A DNA stretch of 64,000 bases from Paenalcaligenes hermetiae (GCF_039543645.1 NZ_BAABKD010000002.1:1-64000); one strand, 5' to 3'; positions 1 to 9,359 are shown, counted from the stretch's first letter. Notes: generated by a model not told the origin, from the sequence alone. Program-made: numbers and translations.

Positions 1-34
1 CGACGCTCGCCGTTGTGCTGGTGTTGCCGGTTCA

Positions 35-247
35 TCAGCCACCCTGACCTTGTTGCCCCTGCCCCGTTTTGCCACCGACACCATAACGCCCAAAGGTGAT
101 GGTCTCCTGCCGACCGTTGATTGAGTAGTTGTAACGGAACGAGATGGAGCCGGCTGGAGTCACTGCCACATAGAGACCTTCCCGGTCATTCACTTTGTAG
201 AGTTTGTCCCTGGGCTTGAGATTGCGCAGCTTGGTATCGGTCAGCAT
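35..247 (-). pseudogene. Truncated P4-type integrase, N-terminal arm-binding domain only
   Basis: The protein from the ATG at 247 reads MLTDTKLRNLKPRDKLYKVN and continues through GLYVAVTPAGS to GRYGVGG. This is the N-terminal DUF4102 arm-type DNA-binding domain of P4-family tyrosine recombinases. Full family members run about 400 residues, with catalytic R, H, R and Y in the C-terminal half; here only about 61 residues match before the frame drifts into a Gly/Gln-rich tail and stops at 35. The ATG at 247 is preferred over the longer upstream frame because AAGGA precedes it and the family begins there. It lies on the same strand as guaA, about 300 bp beyond the guaA stop, which is where guaA-integrating islands carry their integrase. 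I read it as an island remnant or junction, not an active enzyme. Confidence 0.75.
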
Positions 248-551
248 GTACCTTGTCCTTCTTCGTCTCCGATACCATGCTGAAAAAATCTCGAATTTAT
301 CGTATTTTTTCTTACGAAACAGTAACTTATAGAATATTAATACCATGAACACACAAAAGAACGCAGCATGGTATCGGCATCAATCATGGCATCGCCAAAC
401 CATAATACCAGCTTTAATGCCATGCTCAAACGGTGCTTGGCGCTTCCTCCCGTTGCCAGATCGTGCCAAACACAAACAAAAAAAAGCCCGCAATTACGCG
501 GGCTTAGCGGCATTTCATGCCATCAGGTGCCTGGCTGTGCCAGACGCGGAA
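248..551. other. Intergenic region between guaA and the integrase remnant
   Basis: This stretch is about 300 bp without a convincing gene. The 265-350 half is AT-rich and presumably carried the integrase promoter. It contains the octamer ATACCATG at 272-279 and 340-347 and its complement at 367-374. The first and last are part of a 14-bp inverted repeat, CAGCATGGTATCGG on the plus strand at 364-377 and on the minus strand at 282-269. The 480-505 part is the guaA terminator. Such repeats could be accessory sites for an integrase or excisionase, but this is inference. Confidence 0.4.
478..505 (-). terminator. Intrinsic terminator of guaBA
   Basis: An 8-bp stem (AAGCCCGC at 484-491 with GCGGGCTT at 498-505) around a 6-nt loop. 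Read on the minus strand, it is followed by a run of eight T. It sits 46 bp past the guaA stop, so it would end guaA transcription before the integrase remnant. Confidence 0.85.
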
Positions 552-2138
552 TCATTCCCACTCGATGGTGGCGGGGGGCTTGCTAGAGACGTCGTAAGTA
601 ACGCGATTTATGCCACGGACCTCGTTGATAATGCGACTCGATACCCGCTTTAATAAAGCATAAGGCAACTCAGCCCAATCTGCAGTCATAAAGTCAGAGG
701 TTTCTACCGCTCGTAGCGCTACGACATACTCGTAAGTGCGCGCATCGCCCATAACACCTACACTTTTTACTGGTAAAAACACAGTAAATGCCTGAGAAGT
801 GAGCTCGTACCAATTCTTACCGGTAGCCTCATCCACTGTATTACGTAGCTCTTCGATAAAAATCGCATCCGCCCGTCGTAATAAATCGGCGTATTCTTTT
901 TTAACTTCGCCTAAAATACGCACCCCTAAACCGGGCCCAGGGAAAGGATGTCGATATACCATGTCATGGGGTAGACCTAAGGCAATACCAAGTTTGCGCA
1001 CCTCGTCTTTAAACAGTTCACGCAATGGTTCAAGCAGCTTTAAATTCAGGGTATCAGGCAGCCCGCCTACGTTATGGTGCGATTTAATTCCAGTGGCTTT
1101 GCCTGATTTTGCGGCAGCAGACTCAATGACATCAGGATAAATGGTGCCTTGGGCCAGCCATTTGGCGTTCGTTTGTTTAGCGGCTTCTGCTTGGAAAATC
1201 TCCACAAACTCTTTACCAATGATTTTACGCTTCGCCTCTGGGTCCGTCACGCCAGCCAGCTTACTCATAAACTGATCGGTCGCATCCACGTGAATAATAT
1301 TCATGCCAAAATGCTGCGCGAAGGTCTCCATAACCTGCTGCCCTTCGTTCAAGCGCAACAACCCATGGTCCACAAACACACACGTTAGCTGATCGCCAAT
1401 AGCGCGGTGAATTAAAGCAGCAGCAACCGACGAATCCACTCCTCCAGACAGGCCTAAAATCACGTGATCCGAACCTACCTGTTCCCGAATTGCGGCAATG
1501 GCTTCCTGAACATAATCGGGCATATTCCAGTCACCACTACAGCCACAAATATCACGCACAAAACGATTAAAAATGGCAGCCCCTTGTTGGGTATGTGTCA
1601 CCTCGGGGTGAAATTGCACCCCATAAAACCGACGATTTTCATCGGCCATACCAGCAATAGGGCATGACTCGGTGGAGGCCATCAGTACAAAGCCTTCGGG
1701 CAAAGCTGTAACCTGATCCCCATGAGACATCCAAACATTCAGCATGCCGTGCCCTTCCGCCGTCTGGAAGTCTTGGATATCTTTTAGCAAAGCGGTATGA
1801 CCATGCGCGCGCACTTGAGCATGCCCAAACTCGCGTCGTTGTGCTTGTTCTGTTTTACCCCCTAGGTGCAAAGCCATGGCTTGCATCCCATAGCAAATAC
1901 CCAAAACGGGCACACCCGCCTCAAAGACAGCCGCAGGCACGGCTAAAGCGTCTTGAGCATAAACCGAAGCGTGGCTACCGGAAAGAATAATGCCATGTAA
2001 GTTAGGTTGGGAGCGGATGAACTCATCGGAAACATCGCCAGGATGGATTTCACAATAGGCGCCGGCTTCGCGTACACGGCGTGCGATGAGTTGGGTGACT
2101 TGTGAACCGTAGTCAAGAATAAGAATGCGTTGGTGCAT
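552..2138 (-). CDS. guaA: GMP synthase (glutamine-hydrolysing)
   Basis: Makes GMP from XMP, ATP and glutamine, the last step of guanine nucleotide synthesis. The protein is 528 residues (E. coli 525). An N-terminal class-I glutamine amidotransferase carries the nucleophile in GICYGMQ (Cys82) and its His177/Glu179 partners in FHPEV. The ATP pyrophosphatase domain has the P-loop SGGVDSS at 231-237. A C-terminal dimerisation domain ends in KPPATIEWE. The start is the ATG at 2138 (MHQRILILDYG); the open frame upstream is not family-like. It follows guaB by 88 bp on the same strand. The 3' end is a known integration target for genomic islands, and an integrase fragment lies just downstream. Confidence 0.97.
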   Translation of the reverse strand: MHQRILILDYGSQVTQLIARRVREAGAYCEIHPGDVSDEFIRSQPNLHGIILSGSHASVYAQDALAVPAAVFEAGVPVLGICYGMQAMALHLGGKTEQAQRREFGHAQVRAHGHTALLKDIQDFQTAEGHGMLNVWMSHGDQVTALPEGFVLMASTESCPIAGMADENRRFYGVQFHPEVTHTQQGAAIFNRFVRDICGCSGDWNMPDYVQEAIAAIREQVGSDHVILGLSGGVDSSVAAALIHRAIGDQLTCVFVDHGLLRLNEGQQVMETFAQHFGMNIIHVDATDQFMSKLAGVTDPEAKRKIIGKEFVEIFQAEAAKQTNAKWLAQGTIYPDVIESAAAKSGKATGIKSHHNVGGLPDTLNLKLLEPLRELFKDEVRKLGIALGLPHDMVYRHPFPGPGLGVRILGEVKKEYADLLRRADAIFIEELRNTVDEATGKNWYELTSQAFTVFLPVKSVGVMGDARTYEYVVALRAVETSDFMTADWAELPYALLKRVSSRIINEVRGINRVTYDVSSKPPATIEWE

Positions 2139-2226
2139 GATAATTTTATGAAGTAAGAAGACAATCGGCCAAGCCACATAGCTGCAGCCTGGCCGATCAA
2201 AGCATAAAGTATGGTACTAAACGCGT

Positions 2227-3687
2227 TTAGTCAGCCCGGTAATTAGGGGCTTCTTTGGTGATCTGAACATCATGAACATGGGATTCACGCACCCCAGCCG
2301 CTGTGATTTCCACAAACTCGGCTTTTTCATGTAGCTCAGCAATCGAAGCGGCACCACAATACCCCATAGAGGCACGGATCCCCCCCACTAGCTGATAAAT
2401 GATTGCTAACACCGAGCCTTTATAAGGCACGCGCCCCTCGATACCCTCGGGGACAAGTTTGTCCGCATTGCTACCCGCGTCTTGGAAATAACGGTCTGCA
2501 GAGCCGTCTACCATGGCCCCTAAACTACCCATACCACGGTAGGATTTATAAGAGCGGCCTTGATACAGCACCACATCACCAGGTGATTCTTCGGTACCAG
2601 CAAACATACCACCCATCATGCACGCCGAAGCCCCTGCTGCCAAAGCTTTAGAAACGTCACCAGAGAAGCGAATCCCGCCGTCAGCAATCAAAGGAACGCC
2701 TGTGCCTTGAAGGGCTTCAGCCACATCGGCAATGGCGGTAATCTGTGGAACACCTACGCCAGCAATCACACGTGTGGTACAAATTGAGCCGGGTCCAATA
2801 CCAACCTTGACACCGTCTGCCCCAGCATCCACTAAAGCTCGCGCCGCGGCTGCTGTAGCAATATTGCCACCAATGACTTGGATATGTGGGTAATTGTCTT
2901 TTACCCAGCGCACGCGCTCTAACACCCCTTTGGAATGCCCATGCGCCGTGTCAACCACAATCGCATCCACCCCTGCCTTCGAAAGCAGATCAACCCGCAT
3001 TTCGGTATCACCACCCACCCCTACGGCGGCGGCTACACGCAATTGACCGTGTTGGTCTTTACAAGCAAAAGGATGTTCTGTGTTTTTGACAATATCTTTA
3101 ACGGTTGCCAAGCCACGTAGCTCAAAGTCATCGTTAACGATGAGCACACGCTCAAGGCGATGCTTATGCATTAACGCCTGCGCTTGTTCAAGTGTGGCGC
3201 CTTCGGGCATGGTGATTAAACGTTCCTGCGTCGTCATGACCTCGCGAATAGGCAGATCTAAGCGATCCTCAAAGCGCAAGTCGCGGTTGGTCACAATACC
3301 GACTAGCTTGCCGTTCTCTACCACAGGCAGGCCAGAAAACCCATTGTCTTTTTGCAGTTTAATGGCATCACGTACCTTCATGTCGGGGGTCACGGTGATT
3401 GGATCAATCACAATACCAAACTCGTGACGTTTAACCCGAGCTACTTCGCGTGCTTGGCGTTCGGCAGAAAGGTTTTTATGGATAACCCCGATCCCCCCCT
3501 CTTGGGCCATGGCTATAGCCAAACGTGATTCTGTGACCGTATCCATCGCCGCAGAAACCAAGGGGATGTTGAGTTGAATGTCGCGCGTAAATTGAGCGCT
3601 AAGATCTGTATCGCGAGGTAGAATCTGCGAGTAAGCAGGTACTAGCAATACATCGTCGAAAGTAAGAGCTTTTTTGATAAGACGCAT
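2227..3687 (-). CDS. guaB: IMP dehydrogenase
   Basis: Oxidises IMP to XMP with NAD+, the committed step towards GMP, and feeds guaA directly downstream. The protein is 486 residues (E. coli 488). A TIM barrel is interrupted by a CBS-domain pair at roughly residues 93-205. The catalytic loop GPGSICTTR holds the nucleophile Cys303, and the flap and active-site segment GYCGAAS lies near the C-terminus. The ATG at 3687 gives the standard N-terminus MRLIKKALTFDDVLL. The Shine-Dalgarno is weak. A consensus TATAAT box lies about 25 bp upstream, in the short gap after purL, so guaBA probably has its own promoter. Confidence 0.97.
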   Translation of the reverse strand: MRLIKKALTFDDVLLVPAYSQILPRDTDLSAQFTRDIQLNIPLVSAAMDTVTESRLAIAMAQEGGIGVIHKNLSAERQAREVARVKRHEFGIVIDPITVTPDMKVRDAIKLQKDNGFSGLPVVENGKLVGIVTNRDLRFEDRLDLPIREVMTTQERLITMPEGATLEQAQALMHKHRLERVLIVNDDFELRGLATVKDIVKNTEHPFACKDQHGQLRVAAAVGVGGDTEMRVDLLSKAGVDAIVVDTAHGHSKGVLERVRWVKDNYPHIQVIGGNIATAAAARALVDAGADGVKVGIGPGSICTTRVIAGVGVPQITAIADVAEALQGTGVPLIADGGIRFSGDVSKALAAGASACMMGGMFAGTEESPGDVVLYQGRSYKSYRGMGSLGAMVDGSADRYFQDAGSNADKLVPEGIEGRVPYKGSVLAIIYQLVGGIRASMGYCGAASIAELHEKAEFVEITAAGVRESHVHDVQITKEAPNYRAD

Positions 3688-3712
3688 GTCTTTATATCCC
3701 GTCCAAAACCTG

Positions 3713-3718
3713 ATTATA
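3713..3718 (-). promoter_or_regulatory. Putative -10 element of guaB
   Basis: A perfect TATAAT on the minus strand, in the 42-bp gap between the purL stop and the guaB start. No good -35 match is visible 16-18 bp upstream, so this is a partial promoter assignment. Confidence 0.4.
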
Positions 3719-3729
3719 CGCTTAAGTGC

Positions 3730-6700
3730 TTATCCGAGCCAGACCCGAGCGTTATAGAACAAACGCATCCAAGGCGTTAAGCCACCATGTGTTGCATCAG
3801 CACCACCCGTATCTGCTTGCCCCCAACGCTCAGGCGCCCAGGATAGCTGCACGTTACGTATCACTCGTTCAGGGTGCGGCATCATAATAGTAAAACGCCC
3901 ATCAGCAGTGGTAACCCCTGCTATCCCTTGAGGACTTCCATTGGGGTTAAACGGATACTGCTCCGTACGTTGCCCTCGGTTATCAGTGTAATGCAGTACC
4001 GTGTGTACTTGTTCCGCATTGCCTTGGCGAGCAAAATTTGCGTAGCCTTCGCCATGGGACACCACGATAGGCAAGCGGGTGCCCGCCATTCCTTGTAAGA
4101 AAATCGAAGGCGAATCAGCAATTTCCACAGAGGCCAAGCGAGCTTCGTATTTCATGGATTGGTTCGCAGTAAACAAAGGCCAGTGCTCTGCTCCCGGTAT
4201 CATGGGTGCTAGTGCAGCCATCATCTGGCAACCATTACACACACCCAATGCAAAGGTATCCGTGCGCTGGAAAAAATCCGCAAACTGCTCGTTGAGCATC
4301 GTATTGAAACGGATAGTACGCGCCCAGCCTTGCCCGGCGCCTAATACATCGCCGTAACTAAAGCCACCGGCCGCTACAATCCCTTTTAAATCATCCAAGC
4401 GACGACGACCACTGAGCAAATCAGTCATGGGCAAGTCAATCACCTCGAATCCGGCCTGATCAAACGCCCATGCCATCTCTAGTTGACTATTGCTGCCTTG
4501 CTCACGCATCACGGCAATTTTGGGTTTAGCCCCCGTTTGGATATAGGGTGCGGCAATGTTTTCTTGGGGATCAAAGTCCACCTGTGCGTTAAGCCCAGGG
4601 TCATTAACATCATCCCACAAAGCTAATTCGGCATCCGCGCTTTCTGGGTTGTCACGCAAACGCATCATCTGATGCGTCATGGCTGACCACGCTTTACCAA
4701 GCTCGGCACGTGCTATCTCATACACACACTGCCCATCACGATAAATCGCGATGGTATCGGTGGTGTTTGGTTTACCAATCACATGTGAGCAAGCCGACAG
4801 CCCCGCTTCGCGTAGCTGCTGTAGCACCTGATCACGCTGCGCGGCGGGAACCTGAATAACCGCCCCAGCTTCTTCGTTGAAGAGCGCTTTTAAGGTTAGC
4901 TCATCACGCTGCACAGCTACTTGGTCCGCACGGATTTTAAAATCCCCCCAATCCGCCGCATGCGGATCGATGGTAAGCATATCGATATTAAGCGCCACAC
5001 CGGTGTGACCAGCAAAGGCCATCTCTGCTACCGTTGCCAACAGACCACCATCGGACTTATCGTGATAGGCCCAGATCAGCCCCTGATCCGCTAACTGGCG
5101 TAGTACTTGGGCAAAAGCTTTTAAAAGCGCTGCATTCGTAAAATCAGGCGTTTGCTGCCCTACTTGATTAAAGGCGTGACACAGTACCGACCCCGCCATG
5201 CGTTGCTGCCCTTCGGCCAGATCAATAAAGATCAATACACTGTCAGCATCGGTTTTTAGCTCTGGTGTAAGGGTTTTACGTACATCGCCCACTTGTGCAA
5301 AAGCCGTAACCACCAAGGATACGGGGGCAATGACATCTTGTTCATTGCCTTGCTCATCTTGCCATGCGGTGCGCATCGACAATGAGTCTTTGCCTACAGG
5401 GATCGCAAGACCCAGCTCTTGGCACCACTGGCTAACTGCCGTAACTGTGTCAAACAAAGCGGCATCTTGTCCCTCGACTCCACATGCAGCCATCCAGTTA
5501 GCCGAGAGCTTCACATCCTCAAAGCTGCGTACATCACTCGCTAGTAGGTTAGTCATGGCCTCTGTCACAGCCATTCGCCCTGAGGCCGGCGCATCAAACA
5601 CCGCTATTGGGCTGCGCTCACCCATAGCCATTGCTTCGCCACGCACCTGCTCAAAATCTGCCAAGGTCACGGCACAATCCGCCACCGGAATCTGCCATGG
5701 ACCAACCAACTGGTCACGACTGCATAGTCCCCCTACACTGCGATCGCCAATCGTAATCAAAAAGTTTTTGTTGGCTACCGTAGGATGACGCATTACACGC
5801 CAAATGGCTTCCTCTAGCGCAATAGCGGGTAAATCTAATTCGCCTTGAATAGGCTGCGTACGTGTCACATCGCGCAACGTGCGAGGAGGCTTGCCAAGGA
5901 TAACCTCTAAGGGCATGTCTACAGGAGCTGGGGTTTGCGCCGTTGCCTTGGCCGGTGCATAACCAGGAATCCCTTCACCATAGGTAACACGCAGTTGACG
6001 CTCCTCGGTAGCGACCCCAACCACCGCCCATAAACAGCGCTCGCGCTCGGCGATAGCTTTAAAGCGCTCTAGGTCTTTAGGATCAATGGCTAACACATAG
6101 CGCTCTTGCGACTCGTTACACCAAATTTCAGCAGGTGATAAACCGGATTCCTCTAAGGGCACATGTGTAAGATCAAAAATCGCCCCGCGCTCCGCATCAT
6201 TCACGAGTTCAGGGAAAGCATTAGACAGCCCACCTGCTCCCACATCATGAATCGCAATAATCGGGTTGTTATCACCTTGCTGCCAACAGCGATCAATCAC
6301 CTCTTGGGCACGGCGCTGCATCTCAGGGTTACCGCGCTGCACAGAGTCAAAGTCCAACTCTGCTAAGTTCACCCCTGATGTCATACTAGAGGCCGCTCCG
6401 CCCCCCATGCCAATGCGCATCCCTGGGCCACCGAGCTGTATTAACAACGCTCCCACCGGCAACGGATCTTTATGCGTTTGGCGGTCATCAATAGAACCCA
6501 AACCACCTGCAATCATGATGGGTTTATGATAGCCCCAGTGCTGCCCAGCAATGGTCTGCTCAAAACTGCGCACATATCCTAAAAGGTTTGCTCGCCCGAA
6601 CTCATTATTAAACGCGGCTCCCCCTAAAGGTCCCTCGGTCATAATATCTAAGGCTGTAGCAATACGCTCCGGAAAGCCAATGGAGTCTTTTTCCCATGGC

Positions 6701-7791
6701 TCGGGCATATCAGGAAACTGCAAGTGAGAAACGGTATAACCGGTTAAACCAGCTTTGGGCCGAGAGCCCCGTCCGGTCGCCCCTTCATCTCGGATTTCCC
6801 CACCTGACCCCGTGCCTGCTCCCGGATAGGGGGCAATAGCGGTAGGATGGTTGTGCGTTTCCACTTTCATCAAGGTATGGATTAAGCCTTGATAGGACGT
6901 ATAAGCGCCCTTAGCTTCTGCATCAGGCAGGCTCGCATAAAAGACTTTAGCTGGCCCGCCCTCCATAATGGCGGCGTTATCCGAATACGCGACTACTGTT
7001 TTACGTGGTTGGGCCGCATGGGTTTCGCGGATCATACCAAACAGCGTTTTATCTTGGGGCTGACCGTCTATCACCCATTGTGCATTAAAAATTTTGTGGC
7101 GGCAGTGCTCACTGTTTGCTTGCGCAAACATCAAAAGCTCCACATCATGGGGATTACGCCCTAGCTTTTTAAAGGCGGCGTATAAATACTCGACCTCGTC
7201 CTCGGACAAGGCGAGCCCCATACTACGATTGGCCTCGACCAAGGCTTCTAAGCCTTGCCCTAGAATATCAACCGACTGCATCGCCTTGGGCGGCAGCTCT
7301 TGGAATAACGCCTGACCATCAAACTGCTGATCCACGACGCTTTCTGTCATGCGGTCATGTAACTGAGCGGCGAGCTGTTGCAGTTGCTCAGCACTGAGAT
7401 TTTTCGCACCAAGCATGCCGCGTACAGGATCCAGCACATAACGAATTCCGCGCTCTATACGACGCACTTGAGTCAGTCCACAATTGCGTGCAATATCCGT
7501 TGCCTTGCTGGCCCACGGCGAAACCGTACCCAAACGCGGCACAACGCGCAACACAAGCTGATCTTTAGTTTGGGTGGCTGGGTCATAAGCAGGAAGCCCA
7601 TCATCCAGCAAAGCAGTCAAGCGCTGATGCTGATCCGTATCTATGCCGGACATTTCTGTCCAGACATAATACTCGTAATAAGCAGCAATCTGCTGAACAG
7701 GTAAACCCAAGGATTGAAAACGTTGCAAAAGGCGCGCGCTTTGAAAAGCGGGCAATGCGGAAGAACCGGAGAAATAAAGAATGGAGGACAC
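3730..7791 (-). CDS. purL: Phosphoribosylformylglycinamidine synthase
   Basis: Large single-chain FGAM synthase of proteobacterial type, fourth step of de novo purine synthesis (FGAR + Gln + ATP to FGAM). The protein is 1353 residues from the GTG at 7791 (SSILYFSGSSALPAF). Order: PurS-like N-terminal domain, linker, two fused AIRS-like synthetase domains with GGPGMRIGMGGGAASS in the ATP region, and a C-terminal class-I glutaminase with Cys1185 in GVCNGCQ and His1306/Glu1308 in PHPERV. A longer frame begins at 7839, but a good promoter (7813-7841) would start transcription downstream of that ATG, so GTG 7791 is favoured. It lies 42 bp before guaB, grouping three purine genes. Confidence 0.95.
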   Translation of the reverse strand: MSSILYFSGSSALPAFQSARLLQRFQSLGLPVQQIAAYYEYYVWTEMSGIDTDQHQRLTALLDDGLPAYDPATQTKDQLVLRVVPRLGTVSPWASKATDIARNCGLTQVRRIERGIRYVLDPVRGMLGAKNLSAEQLQQLAAQLHDRMTESVVDQQFDGQALFQELPPKAMQSVDILGQGLEALVEANRSMGLALSEDEVEYLYAAFKKLGRNPHDVELLMFAQANSEHCRHKIFNAQWVIDGQPQDKTLFGMIRETHAAQPRKTVVAYSDNAAIMEGGPAKVFYASLPDAEAKGAYTSYQGLIHTLMKVETHNHPTAIAPYPGAGTGSGGEIRDEGATGRGSRPKAGLTGYTVSHLQFPDMPEPWEKDSIGFPERIATALDIMTEGPLGGAAFNNEFGRANLLGYVRSFEQTIAGQHWGYHKPIMIAGGLGSIDDRQTHKDPLPVGALLIQLGGPGMRIGMGGGAASSMTSGVNLAELDFDSVQRGNPEMQRRAQEVIDRCWQQGDNNPIIAIHDVGAGGLSNAFPELVNDAERGAIFDLTHVPLEESGLSPAEIWCNESQERYVLAIDPKDLERFKAIAERERCLWAVVGVATEERQLRVTYGEGIPGYAPAKATAQTPAPVDMPLEVILGKPPRTLRDVTRTQPIQGELDLPAIALEEAIWRVMRHPTVANKNFLITIGDRSVGGLCSRDQLVGPWQIPVADCAVTLADFEQVRGEAMAMGERSPIAVFDAPASGRMAVTEAMTNLLASDVRSFEDVKLSANWMAACGVEGQDAALFDTVTAVSQWCQELGLAIPVGKDSLSMRTAWQDEQGNEQDVIAPVSLVVTAFAQVGDVRKTLTPELKTDADSVLIFIDLAEGQQRMAGSVLCHAFNQVGQQTPDFTNAALLKAFAQVLRQLADQGLIWAYHDKSDGGLLATVAEMAFAGHTGVALNIDMLTIDPHAADWGDFKIRADQVAVQRDELTLKALFNEEAGAVIQVPAAQRDQVLQQLREAGLSACSHVIGKPNTTDTIAIYRDGQCVYEIARAELGKAWSAMTHQMMRLRDNPESADAELALWDDVNDPGLNAQVDFDPQENIAAPYIQTGAKPKIAVMREQGSNSQLEMAWAFDQAGFEVIDLPMTDLLSGRRRLDDLKGIVAAGGFSYGDVLGAGQGWARTIRFNTMLNEQFADFFQRTDTFALGVCNGCQMMAALAPMIPGAEHWPLFTANQSMKYEARLASVEIADSPSIFLQGMAGTRLPIVVSHGEGYANFARQGNAEQVHTVLHYTDNRGQRTEQYPFNPNGSPQGIAGVTTADGRFTIMMPHPERVIRNVQLSWAPERWGQADTGGADATHGGLTPWMRLFYNARVWLG

Positions 7792-7812
7792 GATGTGAGT
7801 CAATGCAAAAGT

Positions 7813-7841
7813 GTTATAAATGCACGCTATTTTAACCACAA
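7813..7841 (-). promoter_or_regulatory. Putative sigma-70 promoter of purL
   Basis: Minus-strand TTGTGG (7836-7841), 17-bp spacer, TATAAC (7813-7818). Transcription would start near 7806, leaving a leader of about 15 nt before the GTG at 7791. This supports that start over the upstream ATG. No PurR-like palindrome was recognised. Confidence 0.55.
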
Positions 7842-7884
7842 TCCAAAAAAATGGGGGTTTTTACGCAGTGCGGACTTTGTTTTT

Positions 7885-7910
7885 TCCTATGTTTGAAGGC
7901 TGTCATAGGA
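7885..7910. other. Hairpin downstream of greB
   Basis: A 7-bp inverted repeat, TCCTATG (7885-7891) with CATAGGA (7904-7910), separated by 12 nt, in the 135-bp gap between the greB stop and the purL start. It has no T-run after the stem on the minus strand, so it is at best an imperfect terminator for greB. Confidence 0.25.
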
Positions 7911-7926
7911 CAAAACACCACAAAAT

Positions 7927-8514
7927 TTATTTTACGTCATCCGCGCTCAAGTCTGTTGGCTCATCTGGATAGTGAATTTCCAAAACATCCAGCTCCTGAA
8001 GACCACCCGGCGTTCGTAAGGTCACCACATCCCCTTCTTGGGCTTTTAACAAAGCTCGTGCTACAGGAGAGATCCAGCTGATTTTGCCGTTCAATGGATC
8101 AGCCTCGTCTACCCCGACTATGGTTACCGTAAATTCTTCACCCTCTTGGTCACTATAAACTACCGTGGCACCAAAAAACACACGATCGCGATTCGGTTGC
8201 AGCGCAGGATCTACCACTTCGGCGATCTCCAATCGCTTGGTTAAAAAACGAATGCGTCGATCAATCTCTCGCAAACGCTTTTTGCCATAAATGTAATCCC
8301 CATTTTCAGAGCGATCACCATTTGAAGCGGCCCATGACACCACTTGCACCACATCAGGTCGCTCCACATTTAGTAAGTGCTTAAGCTCAGCTCGCAAGGC
8401 TTTATAGCCTGAAGCAGTGAGGTAGTTCTTTGTTCCAGCGGGTAGCGCTACCGCCTCGGGCACGAGGTCGTCATCCTGATTATCGGCATCCTCTTTAACA
8501 AAAGCTTTACTCAT
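7927..8514 (-). CDS. greB: Transcript cleavage factor GreB
   Basis: Binds the RNA polymerase secondary channel and stimulates cleavage of backtracked transcripts. The protein is 195 residues: a Gre N-terminal antiparallel coiled coil containing NGDRSENGDYIYGKKRLREI, whose acidic tip residues chelate the catalytic metal, then a C-terminal FKBP-like domain with ISWISPVARALLKAQEGD. This SPVARALL-type segment and the YIYGKKRLREID stretch favour GreB over GreA. About 30 Asp/Glu-rich residues precede the core. The start is ATG 8514, with AAGGAG upstream inside the end of the phosphatase gene, so translation is probably coupled. It is last in the hydrolase-phosphatase-greB run. Confidence 0.9.
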   Translation of the reverse strand: MSKAFVKEDADNQDDDLVPEAVALPAGTKNYLTASGYKALRAELKHLLNVERPDVVQVVSWAASNGDRSENGDYIYGKKRLREIDRRIRFLTKRLEIAEVVDPALQPNRDRVFFGATVVYSDQEGEEFTVTIVGVDEADPLNGKISWISPVARALLKAQEGDVVTLRTPGGLQELDVLEIHYPDEPTDLSADDVK

Positions 8515-8525
8515 GAATGCTCTCC

Positions 8526-9359
8526 TTATGATAGCCAACGCTGCCAAATCGGCGTTAAGCCGGGCGGCAACGCTGGCAACTTACCTAAATCCATACGGCC
8601 CTCTCCAGGTCCATGAAAATCCGAACCGCACGAGGCCTCAAACCCAAACCGTTTCGCCACCTGGGCATAATGCTCATATTGTGCAGGTGCATGGCTACCG
8701 GTTACCACTTCAATCCCCTCGCCCCCTAATTCCTTAAAAGTAGAAAATAGCAAATCAAACTGCAGCGGATCAAACGCATAACGCCCTGGGTGAGCGATCA
8801 CTGCAACCCCACCAGCCTCGTGAATCCAACGCACGGCATTTTCTAATTTTGCCCACTGCATAGGAACAAAGGCAGGGCCGTCCTCACCCAAGTAGCGATC
8901 AAATACTTCTTTAATCGAAGCACAATGCCCCGACTCCACTAAAAACCGCGCAAAATGTGTTCTAGAAACCAGCTCTGGATTGCTCGCAAAAGGGATAGCC
9001 CCCTCTAAGGCATCAGCAACCCCTAAATCGGCTAAGGCTTGGGCCATTTTTATGGCACGCTGTTTGCGCCCTGAGCGCACATAACGTAATGCATCCACTA
9101 ACGGCAAATGTGTGTAGTCAATGCCCAAACCTACAATATGCACTGTTTTATTTAACCATGTCACCGAGATCTCTACCCCCGGTACAAAACGTATACCAAG
9201 CTGTTCTGCCGTGGCTTGTGCTAACGCTAAACCACCCACCTCGTCATGATCGGTCAACGCCCAAAGCTCCACCCCATTTTGGTAAGCACGCTGCGCAACC
9301 TGATCCGGCGTCAATACCCCATCTGATATCGTTGAATGACAATGTAGGTCTACGTTCAT
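8526..9359 (-). CDS. PHP-domain 3',5'-nucleoside bisphosphate phosphatase (RNase AM-like)
   Basis: The 277-residue PHP-family metallophosphoesterase starts MNVDLHCHSTISDG, giving His6, His8 and Asp13 as metal ligands. These are followed by LTDHDEV (37-41), a conserved Glu in PGVEIS, His in IAHPGRY, and CGSDFHGPG near the C-terminus. The closest described relatives are the nucleoside 3',5'-bisphosphate phosphatase of Chromobacterium and E. coli YciV (RNase AM), which remove 3' phosphates from pAp-type nucleotides and trim RNA 5' ends. It lies 3 bp after the hydrolase stop and 11 bp before greB. The family is clear; the exact substrate is inferred. Confidence 0.85.
   Translation of the reverse strand: MNVDLHCHSTISDGVLTPDQVAQRAYQNGVELWALTDHDEVGGLALAQATAEQLGIRFVPGVEISVTWLNKTVHIVGLGIDYTHLPLVDALRYVRSGRKQRAIKMAQALADLGVADALEGAIPFASNPELVSRTHFARFLVESGHCASIKEVFDRYLGEDGPAFVPMQWAKLENAVRWIHEAGGVAVIAHPGRYAFDPLQFDLLFSTFKELGGEGIEVVTGSHAPAQYEHYAQVAKRFGFEASCGSDFHGPGEGRMDLGKLPALPPGLTPIWQRWLS

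Noticed and set aside
345..653. Plus-strand open frame of 102 codons crossing the guaA terminator
   Set aside because: It runs antisense through the guaA 3' end and its terminator, has no ribosome site and no family features.
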